This document shows positions 26,319-34,759 of a stretch of DNA of 64,000 bases, in pieces. Position 1 is the stretch's first letter; each line of letters starts with the position of its first letter. The position numbers and the translations under genes are program-made. The stretch spans positions 1-64,000 of the forward strand of contig JAISOV010000047.1 of the NCBI GenBank assembly GCA_031275405.1, given 5' to 3'. This DNA comes from Clostridium sp. GTDB taxonomy: Bacteria > Bacillota > Clostridia > Lachnospirales > Lachnospiraceae. The notes under the pieces were generated by a model. It was not told the DNA's origin and searched no databases. It saw only the letters and a program-made list of their open reading frames with translations.

Positions 26319-27527
26319 TTATAAGTACGAGTTTAAGGTGAGCATCATTTCCTGAAAATTGTAAGGTTTCAAAATGTAGCCGTTCATCCCGGAAGCAAGG
26401 AACTGATGCAGCTGCTCCGGAAAAGTATGGGCCGTACAGGCGATGATGGGAATGCTGTCACAGCCTGGCTTTCCGGAAGCGCGGATCTTTTGGGCGGCGA
26501 CCAGGCCGTCCATGACCGGCATCTGCACATCCATCAGGATCAGCTGGCAGCGCTGAGGATTCTCCAGATAGAAATCCAGTGCTTCCTGACCGTTGTGGGC
26601 GTTGATAAGCCGCACTCCGGTGTCCCAGAACATATGCTCCAAGATTTCCTGGTTCATCTCATCGTCTTCAGCTAATAGGAAACATTTCCCTCTCCAGTCG
26701 TAATTTTCATCGTCTTCCGTTCCCGGCCGGACAGCGGGCTGGATCGGTCTGGTTGCGGAAATTTTTTCTCCCCAGCTGACCGGAAGCTCAAAAGCAAAGG
26801 TGCTGCCCTGGGAGAGGGTGCTGCTCACATGCAGTTCGCCGCCCATACGCGCAAGCAGCTTCCGGCAGATGGAAAGCCCAAGACCGGAGCCGTTGATCTG
26901 GGCGATGTTACTGTCGCCCTGCTCAAAAAACCGGAACAGCCGGGCAATCGCCTCTTCCGACATACCGACGCCGGTATCGGAGATTGCCACCTGCAGGACA
27001 CTGTGGCACTCGTCCTGGGTGTCATTCTGTACCGTGACCGTGATCCTGCCTCCGTCCGGAGTGAACTTCACGGCGTTGCCCAAGAGATTCGCGAAAATCT
27101 GGAAGAAGCGGAACCTGTCGCCGATCAGATAACGGGAAAGCGGCTGTGAAAGCTTTTTGAACAGGATCAGACGTTTGCCTTCGATTTCCTCCCGCATTGT
27201 ATTGATACCATGCTCCAATACGGACTCTAAGTCGAAGGGGAGGCTCTCCAGCTGCAACTTGCCCACCTCCATTCTGGATATGTCCAGAAAGTCGTTGATC
27301 AGGGTCAGCAGCTTATTAGAAGAAATTTCGATTTTGTTCAGGTAAGACCTGATTTCTGTAAGGCTGGTACTGCGCTTTGCCAGAGTGGTCATGCCCAGGA
27401 TGTCGCTCAAGGGAGTGCGGATCTCGTGGCTCATGCCGGTTAAAAACAGATCCTTAGCGCTCGTAGTGTTCAGTTCTTCCGGCGTGGCCTCCTGCCCGGA
27501 GCTGATGTTCTGATTCTGATCTTTCAT
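26319..27527 (-). CDS. Hybrid histidine kinase without a sensor domain
   Basis: A 402-aa soluble signalling protein. HisKA with the phospho-acceptor His34 (GMSHEIRTPL), an HATPase_c domain (FANLLGNAVKF N-box, ISDTGVGMS G1, GSGLGLSICRKL G2) and a C-terminal receiver (LLAEDDEMNQ, phospho-acceptor in LILMDVQMPVMDG, and Lys in YILKPYN). There is no transmembrane or PAS segment; only about 25 residues precede HisKA, so input must come from a partner protein. A GGGAGGG site precedes the ATG. No dedicated response regulator is adjacent; the 37-aa membrane peptide is the next gene downstream. Confidence 0.92.
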   Translation of the reverse strand: MKDQNQNISSGQEATPEELNTTSAKDLFLTGMSHEIRTPLSDILGMTTLAKRSTSLTEIRSYLNKIEISSNKLLTLINDFLDISRMEVGKLQLESLPFDLESVLEHGINTMREEIEGKRLILFKKLSQPLSRYLIGDRFRFFQIFANLLGNAVKFTPDGGRITVTVQNDTQDECHSVLQVAISDTGVGMSEEAIARLFRFFEQGDSNIAQINGSGLGLSICRKLLARMGGELHVSSTLSQGSTFAFELPVSWGEKISATRPIQPAVRPGTEDDENYDWRGKCFLLAEDDEMNQEILEHMFWDTGVRLINAHNGQEALDFYLENPQRCQLILMDVQMPVMDGLVAAQKIRASGKPGCDSIPIIACTAHTFPEQLHQFLASGMNGYILKPYNFQEMMLTLNSYL

Positions 27528-27737
27528 CCGGCCCTCCCAGATACGGTGAAGCTTTTCGTTTGCACACGGATCATGACGTGTAAAGCAGTCCTGGTCATCT
27601 GATTAAATTATGCATGGATTTGCCCGGCATGTCAAGTAAGAGAAAAAAAATGAAAAGACCTTCTGAAAAAAATCAGAAAGCGCCTGAAAAAAAGTGGTTT
27701 CTTGTAAAATGGATTATGTCCGCTGATCATTTTAGGG

Positions 27738-27766
27738 TTGCGCTTTTTGCTGGTTCATGCTATATT
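27738..27766 (+). promoter_or_regulatory. Candidate promoter of the GH25 gene
   Basis: TTGCGC (27738-27743) and TATATT (27761-27766) spaced 17 nt, about 120 nt before the chosen start. Confidence 0.45.
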
Positions 27767-27892
27767 TTATACGAAACTATCTTGGAGGGCTATGAGCTGC
27801 AATGGATTCAGGAAATGCATATCGGGCTGAAAAAGCTTTCAGCCTCCCTGATTTGTATGCTCTGCCCATCAAAGTGGGCGATGGGAGTCAAA

Positions 27893-29026
27893 ATGAAAAA
27901 CAGAGATAAGGATCTTCTGGAAAGCCTGAATCAGCAGTCCGGCGGGCAGGGCAGGAGGAAAAGGCAAAGAGGCGCCGGAACCTATGTACTGGGAACCTTT
28001 GGCTGTCTGGCGGTGCTGGCTTTGGTCATGTACTTAGGAACACGGCTGTATGCGTGGCTGGATCAGCTGGAAGAAAAAGAGGCGGGCAGCGTAAGTGCCG
28101 AGCAGGAAGAGGGACGTGTCTACACGCAGGAGGAACTGGACGCCCAGGTACAGGCGGCGGCAGAAAAAGCGGCGACGGAAGCGACCTTTCAGGAAAACCA
28201 ACGGATTTTAGGAGAACTGAAAAACAAGCTGAGCAGCGGAGAAACCACCGTAGAAACCCTGCGTCCTCTTTATCCGGAGGAACTGGTGCTGGTCAGCAAC
28301 GGGACGTTTCATTTTGTGCCGATCCGGGAAGATCTGCAGAAAAACGCCTTGACGCAGGAGAACCTGAACATACTGGAAAGCGGGGAATATCAATATCTGG
28401 AAAACGGAGAAGTGGTTTCCCATAAAGGAATAGATGTTTCCCGGCACCAGGGCGTCATCGACTGGGAAAAAGTAAGCGCGGCGGGCGTGGAATTTGCTTT
28501 TCTGCGCGTGGGCTACCGGGGCTACGGCAATGGCGCGATGGTGGCGGATGAACAGTTTGAAAGCAACATCAAAGGCGCCGTGGGGGCGGGCGTTAAAGTG
28601 GGGGTCTATTATTTTTCCCAGGCGGTCAGCGAAGAGGAAGCTTTGGAGGAAGCCGCTTTTGTGCTGGAGCAGATCGCGCCTTATAAGGTGGAATGCCCGG
28701 TGGTGTTCGATGTGGAAAAAGTAGCGGATGAAGGGGCGCGGATGAACCAGATCACGGTGGAAGAACGCACCCGGATCGTGCGGGCGTTCTGCGATAGGAT
28801 CCAGGAAGCTGGATATATCCCAATGATTTACCACAACATGGAAATGGGAGTCCTGCTGCTGGATCTGAGCGAACTGGAGGGCTATGAAAAATGGTTTGCT
28901 TATTATTCGCAGAATCTTTACTATCCCTATGCCTACCGGGTATGGCAGTATTCGGATACCGGCGTCGTGGACGGTATCGGTGGCCCGGTGGATCTGAACA
29001 TCAGCTTACGGATGTGGGAAAGCTGA
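27893..29026 (+). CDS. GH25 lysozyme-type muramidase, membrane-anchored
   Basis: Cleaves the beta-1,4 bond between MurNAc and GlcNAc. The 377-aa protein has a basic N-terminus, one signal-anchor helix (about residues 34-54; YVLGTFGCLAVLALVMYLGT), an acidic coiled linker, and a C-terminal GH25 domain (KGIDVSRHQGVIDWEKV with the catalytic Asp, AFLRVGYRGYG, PVVFDVEKV, WQYSDTG). The frame is open upstream to 27614, but the upstream residues do not resemble the family and a promoter lies inside that stretch. ATG 27893 has GGGAG nearby. A strong terminator follows the gene, separating it from spoVAA. Confidence 0.9.
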   Translation: MKNRDKDLLESLNQQSGGQGRRKRQRGAGTYVLGTFGCLAVLALVMYLGTRLYAWLDQLEEKEAGSVSAEQEEGRVYTQEELDAQVQAAAEKAATEATFQENQRILGELKNKLSSGETTVETLRPLYPEELVLVSNGTFHFVPIREDLQKNALTQENLNILESGEYQYLENGEVVSHKGIDVSRHQGVIDWEKVSAAGVEFAFLRVGYRGYGNGAMVADEQFESNIKGAVGAGVKVGVYYFSQAVSEEEALEEAAFVLEQIAPYKVECPVVFDVEKVADEGARMNQITVEERTRIVRAFCDRIQEAGYIPMIYHNMEMGVLLLDLSELEGYEKWFAYYSQNLYYPYAYRVWQYSDTGVVDGIGGPVDLNISLRMWES

Positions 29027-29102
29027 AAGAAACGGGAACGTTTTACAGCGGAAACGCTCCGTTTCCTCAGTCTGGGGCGAGAATGAAAAAAATGGATGTC
29101 AT

Positions 29103-29140
29103 CCGTCCGCGTAATCGGAACGCGGACGGTATTTTTTTTT
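29103..29140 (+). terminator. Terminator after the GH25 gene
   Basis: CCGTCCGCG (29103-29111) pairs exactly with CGCGGACGG (29121-29129), followed by a 9-T run. Confidence 0.9.
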
Positions 29141-29200
29141 GCGCAGCGGCGCAAAATAAATAGAAGCGGGCGGAAACCGGAGCCGGAAAGGAAACCAGAC

Positions 29201-29830
29201 ATGCCGAATGTAAACGTATATCTGAAATGCGACAGGAACGTGGAAACACAGAAGGAAGACGTTTTTCTGAAAGACCTGGGAACGCTGCGGTGTTCCGACA
29301 GCGAGATCAGCGCAAAGCTGAAGGCCCTCAAGGTCTGCCGTTTCGGGCAGGGTTCTGAAACGCGCTGCGTCGTCAGCGCGACAAAGCTGATTGAGTTGAT
29401 GGAAACTGCCTGTCCGAATATCAGCGTAGAAATCATCGGAGAAACGGATGTGCTGATTGAGCGGGTAACGGTGAACCAGTACAAAGGCTGGCGGCAGTGG
29501 CTGAAAATTGCTCTGGTCTGTCTGGTGAGCTTCTTCGGAACGGCCTTTACGATCATGGCTTACCATAACGACGTCGGGATTCAGGACGTTTTTGCCGAGA
29601 TCTACCGGATCGTCATGGACAGGGAGCCTGGCAGCTTCAACATTCTGGAAGTCTCGTATTCCATAGGGCTATCCTTAGGGATCATCGTCTTCTTTAACCA
29701 TGTAGGCGGCAGACGAATCACGAAAGACCCGACCCCCATCGAAGTGGCTATGCGCAATTATGAAGAGGACGTCAACAAGGCCCTGGTGGAGACGGCGGGA
29801 AGGGAGGAAAAGGAAATTGACAGCAAATGA
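29201..29830 (+). CDS. spoVAA: Stage V sporulation protein AA
   Basis: Component of the SpoVA system in the inner spore membrane that moves dipicolinic acid into the forespore and out at germination. The 209-aa protein has the conserved soluble N-terminus (VYLKCDRNVETQKEDVFLKDLG, ETDVLIERVTVNQYKGWRQWLK) and two C-terminal membrane helices (IALVCLVSFFGTAFTIM, YSIGLSLGIIVFFNHVGGR). AAAGGAAA precedes the ATG. The end overlaps spoVAB by 14 nt, indicating coupled translation. Confidence 0.92.
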   Translation: MPNVNVYLKCDRNVETQKEDVFLKDLGTLRCSDSEISAKLKALKVCRFGQGSETRCVVSATKLIELMETACPNISVEIIGETDVLIERVTVNQYKGWRQWLKIALVCLVSFFGTAFTIMAYHNDVGIQDVFAEIYRIVMDREPGSFNILEVSYSIGLSLGIIVFFNHVGGRRITKDPTPIEVAMRNYEEDVNKALVETAGREEKEIDSK

Positions 29831-30302
29831 AATCCTGCTCAGCCTGGCGGCTTTCAGTTTCGGCGTCCTGGCGGCTGCCGGTGTGTTTACGGTGCTGGCG
29901 GCGGTGGGTCTGGTTCCCCGGTTCGCAGGCAAGACGCATACGGCGAACAAGGTGTTCCTGTACGAAGAAATGGTAGTCGCCGGAACGATCATGGGGTGCG
30001 CGTTCAGCATCTTTGAAAAACACATCCGGGCGGGCGGATTTTTCAGGGAAGCCTTTCCGGCGATGGAAAGGATGTGGAACGGAATCGGAATGGTACTCTT
30101 GGTGTGCTTCGGAGTCTTTTCCGGTATGTTCATCGGCTGCCTGGCGCTGGCGATCGCAGAGATACTGGACAGTATTCCTATTTTTTCCAGAAGAATTGCT
30201 TTCCGACACGGCATAGGGATAGCAATCCTGTCCATGTCGGCGGGAAAGCTGTGCGGCTCGCTCTTTTATTTCTGGAAAGAACTGTACCGGGTATCCCAGT
30301 GA
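29817..30302 (+). CDS. spoVAB: Stage V sporulation protein AB
   Basis: Membrane component of the SpoVA dipicolinate channel system. The 161-aa protein has about four hydrophobic helices (ILLSLAAFSFGVLAAAGVFT, GMVLLVCFGVFSGMFIGCLA). The start is taken as TTG 29817, because GGGAGG lies 9 nt upstream inside spoVAA; no ATG is suitably placed. The next gene, spoVAC, is 192 nt away across a repeat, an unusual gap inside this operon. Confidence 0.88.
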   Translation: MTANEILLSLAAFSFGVLAAAGVFTVLAAVGLVPRFAGKTHTANKVFLYEEMVVAGTIMGCAFSIFEKHIRAGGFFREAFPAMERMWNGIGMVLLVCFGVFSGMFIGCLALAIAEILDSIPIFSRRIAFRHGIGIAILSMSAGKLCGSLFYFWKELYRVSQ

Positions 30303-30349
30303 GGCGGTTTCCGCATAAAATCCGTAAAACACCGCATACTAATGCAGCC

Positions 30350-30450
30350 ATGAATACGGTCGCAAGCGCCCGCGAAGCACGATCTGCGAAGCGGATGCAT
30401 GGTTCGCGTACATTCGTTAAGCGCCGCGAAGCGGTTCTGGGTACCGTCGT
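30350..30450. repeat. Copy of the GCGAAGCGGATTCATGG repeat family inside the spoVA operon
   Basis: Contains TGCGAAGCGGATGCATGGTTC and a second CGCCGCGAAGCGG, matching the cores at 49380, 57110 and 62463. Confidence 0.6.
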
Positions 30451-30494
30451 GCCAAAAGCGTGATTCTAAAAATGAGGCAGGAGAGGAAGCAGAT

Positions 30495-30953
30495 ATGGAC
30501 GAGAAGAAAAAACAGGAATATGAATCCTACGTGAAGCAAGTGACCCCGACGCACAACCTAGGGGTGCAGATGTTCAAGGCTTTTGTGACCGGAGGGATCA
30601 TCTGCGTCCTTGGGCAGGCGATCCTGAACATCGCCGCTAAGACGTTCCGGCTGGATCAGCAGACTGCCGGAAGCTGGTGTTCCTTGCTTCTGGTTCTGGC
30701 CGCGGTGGTTCTGACCGGATTCAATCTCTATCCGGGGATTGCCAAATGGGGCGGCGCCGGCGCCTTAGTGCCGATTACCGGGTTCGCCAATTCAGTGGCG
30801 GCGCCCGCCATTGAATTCAAGAAAGAAGGACAGGTATTCGGAGTGGGGAGCAAGATCTTTACGATTGCCGGTCCGGTGATCCTGTACGGGATTTTCGCCA
30901 GCTGGCTGCTAGGGCTGGGATACTGGATCCTGCAACGGTTGGGCGTGGTGTAG
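30495..30953 (+). CDS. spoVAC: Stage V sporulation protein AC
   Basis: Membrane protein (152 aa) of the SpoVA channel; in Bacillus it acts as a mechanosensitive channel for dipicolinate release. Conserved features: PTHNLGVQMFKAFVTGGIIC, LYPGIAKWGGAGALVPITGFANSVAAPAIEFKKEG, and a late helix. GGAGAGG lies about 10 nt before the ATG. Normally spoVAD and spoVAE follow; here the next gene is an unrelated transporter, so they must be elsewhere or missing. Confidence 0.93.
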   Translation: MDEKKKQEYESYVKQVTPTHNLGVQMFKAFVTGGIICVLGQAILNIAAKTFRLDQQTAGSWCSLLLVLAAVVLTGFNLYPGIAKWGGAGALVPITGFANSVAAPAIEFKKEGQVFGVGSKIFTIAGPVILYGIFASWLLGLGYWILQRLGVV

Positions 30954-30982
30954 GATAGCCTGTCGGAAGGAAAATTTTCCCT

Positions 30983-31011
30983 TTGATTTTCTCCGTGTCT
31001 GACGGTATCAT
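30983..31011 (+). promoter_or_regulatory. Promoter that may give a leaderless AEC transcript
   Basis: TTGATT (30983-30988) and TATCAT (31006-31011) spaced 17 nt. The ATG of the next gene begins 7 nt after the -10, at the predicted transcription start. Confidence 0.5.
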
Positions 31012-31017
31012 CATAAT

Positions 31018-31932
31018 ATGATTTTATTGCAGCAGATGATTGTCCTGTTCCTGCTGATGGCGGTAGGCTTCTTATGCAGGAAAAAAAGGCTTATTGATGA
31101 AGAGGCCTCAAAGAGGATTTCCGGGCTGGTGATCAACGTCGCCAATCCCGCTATGATCCTTTCCGCCGGGTTCCGGAAAGAGAACGCCGTCACGGGCGGA
31201 GAGCTGGCGGGTACGTTCCTGCTGGCGGCGGTGATCTTCGGGATCCTGATCGGAACGGCGCGTTTTTTGCCGCGCCTGTTAAGCTGCGATCGGGAAGATT
31301 ATGGCGTCTACAGGGTCATGACCGTGTTTTCCAACATCGGTTTTATGGGATTTCCCATCATCCGGGCGGTGTACGGTCAGGAAGCCCTGCTTTATGCTTC
31401 TGTTTTTTTGCTACCGTATAATATCCTGATTTATACTTATGGGATCCAAGCCGTGAAGCCGCGTTCCCGGAAAGAGCCGCTTCCATGGACAAAAATAGGG
31501 AATATCGGCGTGTATGCCTGTCTGGTGTGCATGGCGCTGTATATCCTGAATATTCCCGTACCGGTGTTTCTCCAGGACGCGGTCGGCCATTTAAGCGCTC
31601 TGACTGCTCCGCTGAGTATGCTGGTTATCGGCGGTTCCCTTGCCGGGCAGCGTTTCCGCAGCCTGTTTTCGGACAAAAGGCTGCTGGCGTTCTCGGCGGT
31701 GAAGCTTCTGCTGATTCCGTTGGTGGGGGTGAGCGTCATAAAACTTCTGGGTTTTGCGCCCATGCTCACGGGGGTCTGCCTGGTCGTCCTTTCCGCTCCG
31801 GTGGGAAGCATGATCGCCATGCTGGCGCGGCAGTATGACGGCGATTTTGAATTGGCGTCCAAGGGGATGGCACTGACCACTGTCCTATCGGTGGCGACGC
31901 TGCCGCTGCTGTCGCTGATATTACAGGTGTAG
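31018..31932 (+). CDS. AEC family transporter
   Basis: A 304-aa membrane protein of the auxin efflux carrier family, with about ten helices (LLQQMIVLFLLMAVGFLCRKK at the start, SNIGFMGFPIIRAVYGQEALLYASVF in the middle, VVLSAPVGSMIAMLARQYDGDFELASKGMALTTVLS near the end). Bacterial relatives move malate, malonate or other organic acids, but the substrate is not predictable. No Shine-Dalgarno precedes the ATG at 31018, and the best promoter would start the message at that ATG. A terminator follows. Confidence 0.9.
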   Translation: MILLQQMIVLFLLMAVGFLCRKKRLIDEEASKRISGLVINVANPAMILSAGFRKENAVTGGELAGTFLLAAVIFGILIGTARFLPRLLSCDREDYGVYRVMTVFSNIGFMGFPIIRAVYGQEALLYASVFLLPYNILIYTYGIQAVKPRSRKEPLPWTKIGNIGVYACLVCMALYILNIPVPVFLQDAVGHLSALTAPLSMLVIGGSLAGQRFRSLFSDKRLLAFSAVKLLLIPLVGVSVIKLLGFAPMLTGVCLVVLSAPVGSMIAMLARQYDGDFELASKGMALTTVLSVATLPLLSLILQV

Positions 31933-31965
31933 CCTGCGCCCATGTGGGCATACAACCTACCAATG

Positions 31966-31995
31966 AGAAAAGGCGGGATTGCCCCGCCTTTTCTT
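31966..31995 (+). terminator. Terminator after the AEC gene
   Basis: GAAAAGGCGGG pairs with CCCGCCTTTTC across a short loop; it may serve both strands. Confidence 0.8.
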
Positions 31996-32021
31996 CCCTC
32001 TATGGAAACTATCTCCCACCC

Positions 32022-32243
32022 TCAAGCAATCTGGAACCCCGTCAGCAGGTTCGTCAGGCCTTTCGCTTGCGCGGAAAGTCCCTGATCTGCGGCCAAGTTT
32101 TCCTGCGCTGCTGCGGACGCGTCCTGCACAGAGCAGGCGATCCGCCCGATAGCGCCATTGATTTCAAGCGTGGATCCAGATTGCTTTTCCGAAGAACGGC
32201 TTGGTTCTGTCGAAAGTTTCAGGCTTTCCCTTTTCTTTTCCAT
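32022..32243 (-). pseudogene. C-terminal remnant of a methyl-accepting chemotaxis protein
   Basis: The 73-residue frame ends LEINGAIGRIACSVQDASAAAQENLAADQGLSAQAKGLTNLLTGFQI, which has the spacing and residues of the last helix of chemoreceptor signalling domains. Nothing upstream on the strand encodes the rest of a receptor, and there is no start signal, so it is a truncated relic. No other chemotaxis or flagellar gene is in the window. Confidence 0.65.
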
Positions 32244-32399
32244 CCTGCGGTGATGACCATTCCTCTCTCGTAAAATAAGATCTTATGGTAAGTGTAAACC
32301 CTGTAGCCACAGGAACCTCAAGTATTTTTTTGATAAATATTCTATAAAAAAATATGAATAAATAATAAACTCCAGACAAATTTTGCATAAATTTTGCCT

Positions 32400-32428
32400 T
32401 TTACAAACTCAGAAAAAGAGAGTATGAT
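32400..32428 (+). promoter_or_regulatory. Promoter of the MerR gene
   Basis: TTTACA (32400-32405) and TATGAT (32423-32428) spaced 17 nt. It overlaps an upstream in-frame ATG, which supports the GTG start at 32460. Confidence 0.6.
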
Positions 32429-32459
32429 GGGGAAAGGATTCGAGAAAAGAGGAACGGAC

Positions 32460-33281
32460 GTGAAAAATAAAGATTTGCTGTCCATCAAGGAATTTTCGGA
32501 GTTTTCCGGCATCCCGGCATCTACTCTGCGCTATTATGACGACAGTGGGCTGTTTCATCCGGCGCTGCGCGGAGAGAACGGCTACCGCTATTATTCCCCG
32601 CAGCAGCTGACGACGTTGAATTTTGTCCATGTTTTAAGTAACTTGAAGGTTTCCCTTAAAACGATCAAGGAAGCGCAGCGCAGCCGCACCCCGGAAAGCA
32701 TTGCGATGCTGCTCTCACGCCAGGAGCAGCTGCTGGATACGCAGATCCGTCTGGCGCAGGACGCGCACGCGGTCATCCATACGTTCCTGCGTCTGCTCAA
32801 CGAGGGCATGAACGCCAGAGAAGACGAAATCTATGTCGCCGAAGAGCCAGCTATGTCTTTCGTCTTAGGGGATGTCAATGATTTTCGCGACGATGATTAT
32901 TTTTACGCAACGTTCGCACGCTTCTGTGCCTCTGCGGACCGGCTGCGGATCAACCTGAATTATCCGGTGGGCGGCTATTTTCAGGACATGGCGGCTTATC
33001 AGGCGCAGCCCTCCCGCCCGACGCGTTTCTTTTCCGCCGACCCTTTCGGCAGGGAGTCGAAGCCCGCCGGGAAATATCTGGTCGGCTTCGTGCGCGGCTA
33101 TTACGGCAACACGGGAGATCTGCCCCGGCGCATGAAAGAATACGCCGAAGAACATGGGCTGGTGTTTTCAGGGGCGGTCTACAACCTGTTCCTACAGGAC
33201 GAGATCAGCGTCCGCGATCCGGATCAGTATTTACAGAAGGTGTCCGCCGGGTTACAGTTTGGCAGGGGCGGCTGCGTATAA
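32460..33281 (+). CDS. MerR family regulator with effector-binding domain
   Basis: A 273-aa transcription regulator. The N-terminal winged helix is typical MerR (LLSIKEFSEFSGIPASTLRYYDDSGLFHPA, NGYRYYSPQQLTTLNFVHVL), followed by a coiled linker and a C-terminal GyrI/BmrR-like ligand domain, so it resembles multidrug-responsive BmrR. The GTG start has AAGAGGAA 6 nt upstream and fits the promoter at 32400; an ATG at 32424 would lie within the promoter. The target is unclear: no pump is adjacent, and carA follows from its own promoter. Confidence 0.9.
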   Translation: MKNKDLLSIKEFSEFSGIPASTLRYYDDSGLFHPALRGENGYRYYSPQQLTTLNFVHVLSNLKVSLKTIKEAQRSRTPESIAMLLSRQEQLLDTQIRLAQDAHAVIHTFLRLLNEGMNAREDEIYVAEEPAMSFVLGDVNDFRDDDYFYATFARFCASADRLRINLNYPVGGYFQDMAAYQAQPSRPTRFFSADPFGRESKPAGKYLVGFVRGYYGNTGDLPRRMKEYAEEHGLVFSGAVYNLFLQDEISVRDPDQYLQKVSAGLQFGRGGCV

Positions 33282-33322
33282 CACCGCGAAAACTTCATGC
33301 AAGATTTCCCATTTCCGCTAGG

Positions 33323-33351
33323 TTGCCCTTAAAAATGTTTTATGCTATAAT
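33323..33351 (+). promoter_or_regulatory. carAB promoter
   Basis: TTGCCC (33323-33328) and TATAAT (33346-33351) spaced 17 nt, giving a leader of about 190 nt that consists largely of repeat sequence. Confidence 0.7.
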
Positions 33352-33515
33352 TCGCGTAGGCAATGAGCCAAGTGCGCTTCACATATTTTGTGCCGCGGAG
33401 CGGCCAAACATCTGTGGAGCAGGCGTGGCCGGCGCCTGCCAACCACGATTTGCCAAGCGGCAGACATCGCGGAGCGGCCAAATGTCTGTGGGGCAGGCGT
33501 GGTAACGTAGGTTTC
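33352..33515. repeat. Repeat-derived carA leader
   Basis: Starts with TTCGCGTAGGCAATGAGCC, matching the element at 62432, and holds two copies of GCGGAGCGGCCAAA(C/T)(A/G)TCTGTGG with GCAGGCGTGG, 70 nt apart. No pyrimidine-type attenuator or PyrR site was recognised. Confidence 0.55.
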
Positions 33516-33550
33516 GTGGAAGGATTCCTACGCGGAAATGTGAGGTAGGC

Positions 33551-34759
33551 ATGAAAGCATTTTTGATCTTGGAAGACGGTACCGTGCTGGAGGGTACACA
33601 GATAGGCGCTCCGAAAGAGGTCGTCAGCGAGATTGTGTTCAACACCTCCATGGCTGGCTATCCGGAAGTCCTGACGGATCCGTCCTATGCGGGACAGGCA
33701 GTCTGTATGACATATCCGCTGATCGGCAACTATGGAATCTGCAGAGCGGACATGGAGTCCGCAAGACCTTGGCCGGATGGCTTCATCGTAAGGGAACTCT
33801 CCCGTATCCCCAGCAATTTCCGTTCCGATCTGACGCTGCAGCAGTTTTTAGAAGAATATGAAGTGGCGGGGATCGCCGGTATCGATACCCGGGCGCTGAC
33901 AAAGCTGCTGCGGGAAAAAGGCACCATGAACGGCATGATCACCACGAAGGAATATGGACGGCCGGACGAAGTCCTTCCCCGGCTGAAAGCTTATACTACA
34001 GGCAAGGTGGTGGAAAAAGCCTCCTGCCGCGCAACATACAGGATCGCGCCCAGCACCGTGCTTTCTGACAACGCGCCGTTTTCCGGCACCGCGAAGTTTG
34101 ACCGGACGGCCTACGAAAAAGGCAGCCGGGAAAGATCTCCCTCCACGGTACGGGAACTGACCGGAAGCGGGCTGAAAGTGGCGTTGATGGATCTGGGCGC
34201 GAAAGCCAACATCGGCGCGTCCCTGGCGTCCAGGGGGTGTGAAGTGATCGTCTATCCCGCCCTGACGTCGGCGGAAGAGATCATCGCCGCCGCCCCGGAC
34301 GGTATTATGCTAAGCAACGGGCCGGGCGACCCCAAAGAATGTGCCTCTATTATAGAAGAAATACGGAAGCTTTCCCATACCGAGATCCCGATTTTCGCTA
34401 TCTGCCTAGGACATCAGCTGATGGCGCTGGCCGCGGGGGCGGACACCTATAAGATGAAATACGGCCACCGGGGCGGGAACCATCCGGTGAAAGACCTGTC
34501 CACCGGGAGGGTCTACATTTCCTCCCAGAACCACGGCTATGTGGTGGATACGGACAGCCTGAGTCCGGAGATCGCGGTTCCCGCGTTTCGGAATGTCAAC
34601 GACGGCACGAACGAGGGGCTTGCCTACACCGGGAAAAACATCTTTACTGTGCAGTTCCATCCGGAAGCCTGCCCCGGGCCGCAGGATTCGGGCTTCTTGT
34701 TCGAGCGGTTCATCGCCGCCATGAGAAAAGAACGGCATGAATTGGAAGGAGCATGGTGA
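33551..34759 (+). CDS. carA: Carbamoyl-phosphate synthase small subunit
   Basis: Glutamine amidotransferase subunit (402 aa) supplying ammonia to CarB for carbamoyl phosphate, used in arginine and pyrimidine synthesis. The N-terminal CPSase small domain ([29 protein letters not shown]) precedes a class I glutaminase with the nucleophile Cys in [14 protein letters not shown] and the His/Glu pair in [11 protein letters not shown]. About 10-15 extra residues around residue 190-205 ([18 protein letters not shown]) may be a family variation. It overlaps carB by 7 nt. Confidence 0.97.
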   Translation: MKAFLILEDGTVLEGTQIGAPKEVVSEIVFNTSMAGYPEVLTDPSYAGQAVCMTYPLIGNYGICRADMESARPWPDGFIVRELSRIPSNFRSDLTLQQFLEEYEVAGIAGIDTRALTKLLREKGTMNGMITTKEYGRPDEVLPRLKAYTTGKVVEKASCRATYRIAPSTVLSDNAPFSGTAKFDRTAYEKGSRERSPSTVRELTGSGLKVALMDLGAKANIGASLASRGCEVIVYPALTSAEEIIAAAPDGIMLSNGPGDPKECASIIEEIRKLSHTEIPIFAICLGHQLMALAAGADTYKMKYGHRGGNHPVKDLSTGRVYISSQNHGYVVDTDSLSPEIAVPAFRNVNDGTNEGLAYTGKNIFTVQFHPEACPGPQDSGFLFERFIAAMRKERHELEGAW

